Part shown: positions 59,392-64,000 of the stretch, in pieces | How the letters are laid out: each line of letters starts with the position of its first letter | Numbering within the stretch: position 1 is the stretch's first letter | Assembly (NCBI RefSeq): GCF_023718305.1 | Contig: NZ_QEYO01000016.1 | Location: 1-64,000 of the forward strand | Length of the DNA: 64,000 nt | Direction: 5' to 3' | Origin: Gramella sp. AN32 | GTDB taxonomy: Bacteria; Bacteroidota; Bacteroidia; Flavobacteriales; Flavobacteriaceae | The notes under the pieces: generated by a model | Told to the model about the DNA's origin: nothing | Database searches by the model: none | Seen by the model: the letters and a program-made list of their open reading frames with translations, nothing else | Program-made: the position numbers and the translations under genes

Positions 59392-60570
59392 TTAATTGGA
59401 TAATTCTGCCGGAAATAAATCTAAATCTTCACTATTTATGACAATTTTATTAACTATAACGTTTTCGATAATTTTATCTTCGGTGATAATCTGGACATTA
59501 TCAGTTTCTGCATTAATTTCAAGATGGCCATACTTTAGGAGGTCATTTTCTATTGAATCTATAACCGGAACGAATTTTATCTGATTATTTTTCAATTCTT
59601 CCCTAAACTGAATGGAGATATCTTTTCTCTTGCCTTTGAGCTCATAATTTCTGATTAATATATCATTAAACAGTTTTGCATTTTCAGGAATTTCAAAATA
59701 TTTTTTATAATCTTTTTTTAGATCTGAATTTTGAGCGATTTTAAACAAACAGGTTATAATTGCTTTAAAAACATATTTCCTGGTTTCCTCCCGGGAGTAA
59801 TCTTTCGGAAAATGTCCGGCTTCAAATAAGATGGTAGGCGTATTCAGGCTTTGAAAAGTATCACCCGCGCAATTTATATTAAAGGCATCATCATATCTAC
59901 CCACTTTTCCCGGGATCCATTTTTGAAGTTCTGCATTGATGCTGGCTATTAAACCCATACTTGCTTTTCTGCTTTCATCAATCGAACGCTCTTCATTCCT
60001 GGATGGTGTTAAAAAAGATAATGTAGCTGGCTCTTTTTTATCTCCCGCACTAAAGATGGTGCGCTGATCGTGAAGATTAAGACAGAAATCAGGTTGAATT
60101 TTATGATATTGTTCTTTAAGAATCACGCTTTCCGGCTGACTTAATTCCTGAAGGTCTCGGTTCAGGTCGATCTTGTTTGCATTGAAACGGGTATAATTTT
60201 TAGCCCCATCTGGATTAAGAATAGGGATGACATATATAATGATAGATTTTTTTAAAAATTCTACCAGCTTATTTTTCGGTTCTAGATTGAAAAAATTAAA
60301 AAGATCAAAAACGGCTTTGGTGGTCGTAGCTTCATTTCCGTGCATTTGTGACCAGGCCAGAATTTTAATATTTCCCTCTCCAAATTGAATTCTGAAAATA
60401 GATTCCTTCTCAACAGAGTTTCCAATTTCAATTTTTTGAAAGGAATCATCTAAGCAATTCAGAAATTTTTTAAGATGCCCCGCATGCAAATGTCTGCCTT
60501 TGATACCAGAATATTTTTGCGTTAAATAAGCCTCTTCTGAAATAAATTTTTCAAGATTTAAAGTATCCAT
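59392..60570 (-). CDS. M14-type zinc carboxypeptidase
   Basis: This cytosolic metallocarboxypeptidase-fold protein of 392 residues has zinc ligands in SQMHGNEATTTKA (H-x2-E), a later His in NLHDQRTIF and the catalytic Glu in LFEAGHFP. ILNPDGAKNYTRFNANKIDLNRDL is the M14 substrate-binding arginine/asparagine region. It lacks a signal peptide. The start at 60570 is preferred: the frame continues 14 codons further but across an operator-like palindrome. It may cleave peptides or deacylate small molecules. It is divergent from the XRE regulator. Confidence 0.85.
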   Translation of the reverse strand: MDTLNLEKFISEEAYLTQKYSGIKGRHLHAGHLKKFLNCLDDSFQKIEIGNSVEKESIFRIQFGEGNIKILAWSQMHGNEATTTKAVFDLFNFFNLEPKNKLVEFLKKSIIIYVIPILNPDGAKNYTRFNANKIDLNRDLQELSQPESVILKEQYHKIQPDFCLNLHDQRTIFSAGDKKEPATLSFLTPSRNEERSIDESRKASMGLIASINAELQKWIPGKVGRYDDAFNINCAGDTFQSLNTPTILFEAGHFPKDYSREETRKYVFKAIITCLFKIAQNSDLKKDYKKYFEIPENAKLFNDILIRNYELKGKRKDISIQFREELKNNQIKFVPVIDSIENDLLKYGHLEINAETDNVQIITEDKIIENVIVNKIVINSEDLDLFPAELSN

Positions 60571-60859
60571 GTTTACAAAATTAAACATCTTAAATTTTAC
60601 AATTGTAAACATTTAAAAATACTTTATTCTTACACAATTGTAAACAGAAATAGTTCAAATAAGATTATGAATTTTGGAAATAATCCAACTGATTAAAAAT
60701 TGTAAGTTAAATAATTGTATTTTAGTATTTTATATTTGTTTATATGAAGTAAAAGATACAGTTATTCATTTGAGATATTCTTTAATATACATAAAAAAAT
60801 AAATTATAATTACAATTGTAACAAGGGAATTTGCTATTTTAGATTTCACAATGGTAAAC
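60571..60859. promoter_or_regulatory. Array of TTTACAATTGTAAA-type operators between divergent genes
   Basis: Five related palindromic sites lie in this divergent region. Perfect copies are at 60596-60609 (TTTACAATTGTAAA) and 60810-60821 (TTACAATTGTAA). One-sided or degenerate copies are at 60571-60586 (GTTTACAAAATTAAAC), 60630-60645 (right half perfect) and 60844-60859 (TTTCACAATGGTAAAC, containing the XRE start codon). The outer sites abut the two start codons. The -7-like TAATTTTG of the carboxypeptidase lies within the first site. The XRE protein encoded here is the obvious candidate repressor, but the binding is inferred. Confidence 0.65.
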
Positions 60860-61258
60860 ACTAAAAACTTCACCGAAAGACTCGAGAAAATCATGAAATA
60901 TTATGATTTATCGGCTGCTTCATTTGCTGATAAAATTGAGGTGGGCCGCTCCTCCATCTCCCACCTTCTTTCCGGAAGAAATAAACCAAGTCTGGATTTT
61001 GTCATGAAGATTGTGAAGAGTTTTCCTGAAGTTGAATTGTACTGGCTACTAAATGGAAAAGGAACTTTTCCCTCCTCTCATCAAAAACCTGGAAAGTCAA
61101 ACCCTCTCACAATTCCAGAAGACCTAAATCCTGGATTGTCCTCAGAGAAGAATGATCGTCCCGAAAAAACTGACAAAATTCAGCCAGGCGCGTCAAAAGA
61201 TATACAGAGAATAGTGATCTTTTATAAAGATGGGACTTTTGATGCCTTTGAAAATTGA
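60851..61258 (+). CDS. XRE-type helix-turn-helix regulator
   Basis: In this 135-residue protein, residues about 8-60 form a lambda-repressor-like HTH (SFADKIEVGRSSISHLLSG, recognition helix RSSISHLLSGR), followed by a disordered linker (SSHQKPGKSNPLT to KTDKIQ) and a conserved C-terminal strand KDIQRIVIFYKDGTFDAFEN. The linker-strand layout is typical of small flavobacterial XRE proteins; the strand may mediate dimerisation. Palindromes around its start suggest autoregulation and control of the divergent carboxypeptidase gene. Confidence 0.85.
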   Translation: MVNTKNFTERLEKIMKYYDLSAASFADKIEVGRSSISHLLSGRNKPSLDFVMKIVKSFPEVELYWLLNGKGTFPSSHQKPGKSNPLTIPEDLNPGLSSEKNDRPEKTDKIQPGASKDIQRIVIFYKDGTFDAFEN

Positions 61259-61289
61259 ATTTTAGAAAGAGATTGAGTTATTTTGCAGT

Positions 61290-61667
61290 ATGAAAAGATT
61301 GCTGCTTCTATTCTTCCTTTACCTTTTAACTTCTTCATGTTTCAACCAGGAAAAGAGGTGTACTGACTTCCATACAGGTACTTTTCAATTCGAAACTTAT
61401 TTGAATGGAGAATTGGTGACTTCTGAATTTATAAGAAATGATTCTATTGAAATCGAGAAATTTCAGGGAAAGACAGATACTTCAAAGGTGCGTTGGATAA
61501 ATGATTGCGAATATATCCTCAGAAACACCAATCCGAATAGTATGGCGGAGGAGAAAGCAATCCACATGAAAATACTCACCACCACTAAAGATGGCTATAC
61601 CTTTGAATATGGACAGGTGGGAGAATCTCAGAAAGCGCGTGGTTCAGTAAAAAAGATAAGCGACTAA
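61290..61667 (+). CDS. Small lipoprotein of unknown function
   Basis: This 125-residue protein has a lipoprotein signal peptide, MKRLLLLFFLYLLTSSC, with lipobox LTSSC (lipidated Cys17). The mature part is a beta-rich domain (TGTFQFETYLNGELVTSEF onward) that I do not recognise. It starts 31 bp after the XRE gene and may be cotranscribed. It converges on mscL with a 4-bp overlap (CTAA) of stops. Confidence 0.72.
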   Translation: MKRLLLLFFLYLLTSSCFNQEKRCTDFHTGTFQFETYLNGELVTSEFIRNDSIEIEKFQGKTDTSKVRWINDCEYILRNTNPNSMAEEKAIHMKILTTTKDGYTFEYGQVGESQKARGSVKKISD

Positions 61668-62110
61668 AGGTTTCTTTCTTTCAGGATGCGGTTTTGCTCT
61701 TCCATAAGGTCGTTCAAATTGGCCAGCAATTCAATGTCTTTAGGGGTAACCACTTCCTTGTTTTTAGGGTCCTGGGCTTTGTTGCGAAATCGGTTCATCA
61801 GTTTTACGATAATAAAAACTACGAAGCCAATGATGATGAAATCTATAAAAGTTTCAATTAAAAGCCCGTAGCCAATGGAAACTTTTTCCACATAGTTTTC
61901 GCTCCCTTCAACCCCAATGGCTTCCTTAAGCACGACCTCTTTATCTGAAAAATTTATGCCGTTGGTCATCATTCCCAGAGGCGGCATGATAATTTGTTTT
62001 ACGAGAACGTTCACAACATTATTAAAAGCGGTACCAATAATGATCCCCACCGCCATATCTACCATATTACCTTTTACGGCAAATTCTTTAAATTCTTTAA
62101 ATATACCCAT
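61664..62110 (-). CDS. mscL: Large-conductance mechanosensitive channel
   Basis: This 148-residue pentameric emergency channel opens on severe hypo-osmotic shock. It shows the MscL start MGIFKEFKEFAVKGNMVDMAVGIIIG (N-terminal helix and TM1) and TM2 with LIETFIDFIIIGFVVFIIV, and a cytoplasmic bundle. It starts 2 bp after the topoisomerase stop, so it is cotranscribed with that gene. Confidence 0.95.
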   Translation of the reverse strand: MGIFKEFKEFAVKGNMVDMAVGIIIGTAFNNVVNVLVKQIIMPPLGMMTNGINFSDKEVVLKEAIGVEGSENYVEKVSIGYGLLIETFIDFIIIGFVVFIIVKLMNRFRNKAQDPKNKEVVTPKDIELLANLNDLMEEQNRILKERNL

Positions 62111-62112
62111 TG

Positions 62113-64000
62113 TTATTCGTCAAATAATTTTGTTTGAGACTCTGAAGAATTCTCCGGATCGGGTTTGTTTATGTCTCCATTTTTAATCACTTCTCCGGTT
62201 ATTTCCGAAATATTTATTTCGTCATCTTTCTCTTCCTCAGTCACTTCTTCCTGGCCTTCGTAGGGCATGGGATCCAGTAAATTAATTTGGTTTACCTTTT
62301 CAGTAGTTAACTGGTTACCAAGAGCTTTAATACCCTTCACCGAAATAAATTCTTCAATATTGATTTCCTCACTTTCTTTACGCTCTTTACCTTTGGTTTT
62401 AGTAAAAACGATCTCTGCCATTGGATAATAATCTGTAGAAACAAGCTCCAAAAATGAATCCTGATGTTCACTGATAAAAGATTCTTCTTTATCTGAATTT
62501 TCTAATAGAAAACGCTTTACATAATAACGTTCCTTCTCCGGTTCCCAATAAATTGCGGAAATTGGCTTGTCTTTGATCCATTTCTCCAGCACGATCATTT
62601 CTTCATCAAAACGCGTAGTGAGTTCTGGCTTTATAGTTTTAGCAACCCCATCCTGGGTAATGATCAATAAGCGATCTTCTCCTTTAAATTCGCCTAAAAG
62701 TTCACCACGTTCATCCACATTCAATCTTTTCACGGTTTCATCAAACCATATTCTACGCGGTTTTAAGGTAGAAACCCCTTCTTCTTTTAATTCTATTTTC
62801 TTAACCGAATATTTAGTAACAATATTCCCTTTTACTTTACGGCCTTTTATAAGGATTTCAGAGAAATCAAGATCAAATTTCAGCTTTTTGATACTTCCCA
62901 TTTGCCTTAGGAAAATAGTGATGATCTCTGCCTCTCCATTAGGATTGGCCGAAAAATAGAGCACTTTAGAATCTTTCTTTCCCTGTGCCATATCATAATC
63001 CCTATCCCGGGTTACTGAAGTTACACTGAAACGCTTTACATAGGCCTTCCCGGCCTTCCCATCACGATAGATCATGTTGTAGATAGTGCGCTTATCTTTC
63101 TTCTTGAAAATGGCCACATGAATGATATCTTTACCAATAAAGGTTTTTGCGTCCACTTTAGTGACCATCATTTTTCCATCTGCCGTAAAACAAATCACAT
63201 CATCAATATCTGAGCAATCAGCAACATATTCATCCTTTTTAAGACTGGTTCCCACAAAACCTTCCGCTCTGTTCACATAGAGTTTTGTATTGCGAATAAT
63301 CACTTTGCTGGCTTCTATGTCATCAAATAATTTAAGCTCTGTCTTACGCTGCTTTCCTTCGCCGTAATCTTTTCTTAACTTTTTAAAGTAATCTACCGCA
63401 AAATCAACAATATTGTCAAGGTGATGCTTTACCTGAGCGATCTCACCTTCCAGTGCTTCAATCTTTTGTTGCGCCTTACCTAAATCGAATTTTGAGATTC
63501 TTTTAATGCGAATTTCTGTAAGCCGAACGATATCTTCTTCAGTAACCGCTCTTCTTAAATGTTTTGTATGTGGCGCCAAGCCTCGATCTATCGCCTGGAT
63601 TACACCTTCCCAGGTTTCTTCTTCTTCAATATCCCGGTAAACCCTGTTCTCAATAAAAATCCTTTCCAGGCTGGCATAATGCCACTGTTCCTGAAGTTCA
63701 TGTAGTTTTATTTCAAGTTCCCGCTGAAGCAAATGCAACGTATGGTCTGTAGATCTGCGCAATACCTCAGAAACTCCCAAAAATATCGGCTTATGGTCGA
63801 TAATTACACAACCTAAAGGCGCAATAGAGTTTTCACATTGGGTAAATGCAAAGAGCGCATCAATGGTTTTATCAGGAGAAATGTTGCTGGGAAGATGAAT
63901 AAGAATTTCAACTTCGGCAGCGGTGTTATCTTCAATTTTTTTGATTTTGATCTTTCCTTTGTCGTTAGCCTTCAGGATAGAATCTATTAAACTGGTTGTA
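62113..64000 (-). CDS. parC: DNA topoisomerase IV subunit A-like protein, C-terminal part
   Basis: The gene runs off the right edge: the frame stays open without a stop through 64000, giving 629 C-terminal residues. An apparent TTG start near 63780 is therefore internal. The sequence has the DNA-gate coiled region (LLQRELEIKLHELQEQW; KFDLGKAQQKIEALEGEIAQVK) and a C-terminal beta-pinwheel, with no GyrA box (QRRGGKG-like) visible, so it is ParC/TopoIV-like rather than gyrase, complementing gyrA at 38495. An acidic tail follows. The active-site Tyr is outside the window. Confidence 0.88.
   Translation of the reverse strand, partial: TTSLIDSILKANDKGKIKIKKIEDNTAAEVEILIHLPSNISPDKTIDALFAFTQCENSIAPLGCVIIDHKPIFLGVSEVLRRSTDHTLHLLQRELEIKLHELQEQWHYASLERIFIENRVYRDIEEEETWEGVIQAIDRGLAPHTKHLRRAVTEEDIVRLTEIRIKRISKFDLGKAQQKIEALEGEIAQVKHHLDNIVDFAVDYFKKLRKDYGEGKQRKTELKLFDDIEASKVIIRNTKLYVNRAEGFVGTSLKKDEYVADCSDIDDVICFTADGKMMVTKVDAKTFIGKDIIHVAIFKKKDKRTIYNMIYRDGKAGKAYVKRFSVTSVTRDRDYDMAQGKKDSKVLYFSANPNGEAEIITIFLRQMGSIKKLKFDLDFSEILIKGRKVKGNIVTKYSVKKIELKEEGVSTLKPRRIWFDETVKRLNVDERGELLGEFKGEDRLLIITQDGVAKTIKPELTTRFDEEMIVLEKWIKDKPISAIYWEPEKERYYVKRFLLENSDKEESFISEHQDSFLELVSTDYYPMAEIVFTKTKGKERKESEEINIEEFISVKGIKALGNQLTTEKVNQINLLDPMPYEGQEEVTEEEKDDEINISEITGEVIKNGDINKPDPENSSESQTKLFDE

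Noticed and set aside
63778..63780. A TTG at 63778-63780 as the start of the topoisomerase gene
   Set aside because: The same frame stays open to the window edge and its translation (APLGCVIIDHKPIFLG) continues the ParC-type sequence, so the gene is merely truncated by the window.

Overview
The window looks like a chromosomal stretch of a marine-type member of the Flavobacteriaceae (Bacteroidota). The evidence is AT-rich DNA, promoters of the Bacteroidota sigma-A type (TAnnTTTG, in some cases with TTG about 16-20 nt upstream), starts without strong Shine-Dalgarno sites, a secreted protein with a type B type IX secretion C-terminal domain, and many conserved flavobacterial families of unknown function. 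Almost everything is ordinary core or housekeeping gene content. The only sign of mobile DNA is the 5' end of a probable IS4-type transposase cut off by the left edge. No rRNA, tRNA, prophage or CRISPR array was seen.

Layout. 1-6300: transposase fragment, OsmC-type peroxidase, a translationally coupled RimK-like ATP-grasp / GCS2-like ligase / N-formylglutamate amidohydrolase operon, a divergent secreted M19 dipeptidase and a membrane-anchored SdiA-regulated-type protein. 6400-6860: two tandem paralogous micro-genes (44 and 43 codons) with duplicated leaders and one shared terminator. 6900-20100: PBP1A, DoxX-like protein, DEAD-type helicase, cysteine synthesis (cysE-cysM), a 30-residue lysine-rich peptide, a type IX secreted protein, a FUSC transporter, and two oxidoreductases. 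20200-30500: conserved small membrane and stress proteins (VTT, DUF1206, Pmp3/YqaE), galE, two MscS channels, an endonuclease/exonuclease/phosphatase protein, thioesterase, Nudix, DUF72, aldehyde dehydrogenase. 30600-35100: a SatD/DUF3307 pair preceded by three repeats at exact 29-bp spacing, a GreA/B-like protein, and a PgpH-like 7TM-HD protein. 35200-47500: thiolase, an NlpC/P60 protein with its catalytic Cys replaced by Ser, TPR protein, gyrA, clpC, hutH, nnr. 47500-64000: gcvT, pterin dehydratase, YebC, acyltransferase, proline dehydrogenase divergent from aroB, PfpI, YihY, DinB, PEP carboxylase, Lrp, a carboxypeptidase divergent from an XRE regulator across an operator array, mscL, and the 3' part of a parC-type topoisomerase gene that runs off the right edge.

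How the genes work together. Physiological themes are envelope and osmotic homeostasis (two MscS, MscL, PBP1A, YihY, FUSC, Pmp3), amino-acid metabolism (cysEM, hutH, proline dehydrogenase, gcvT, pterin dehydratase, Lrp) and DNA topology (gyrA and a parC homologue). Genes are tightly packed: many overlap by 4-14 bp, and four convergent pairs share a TTAA or CTAA tetranucleotide for both stop codons.

The best candidates for undescribed biology are the tandem micro-proteins at 6508-6809, the SatD-family protein (which I read as a cyclase-fold domain joined to a helix-turn-helix) with its repeat array and DUF3307 membrane partner, and the amidoligase cluster at 688-4044.
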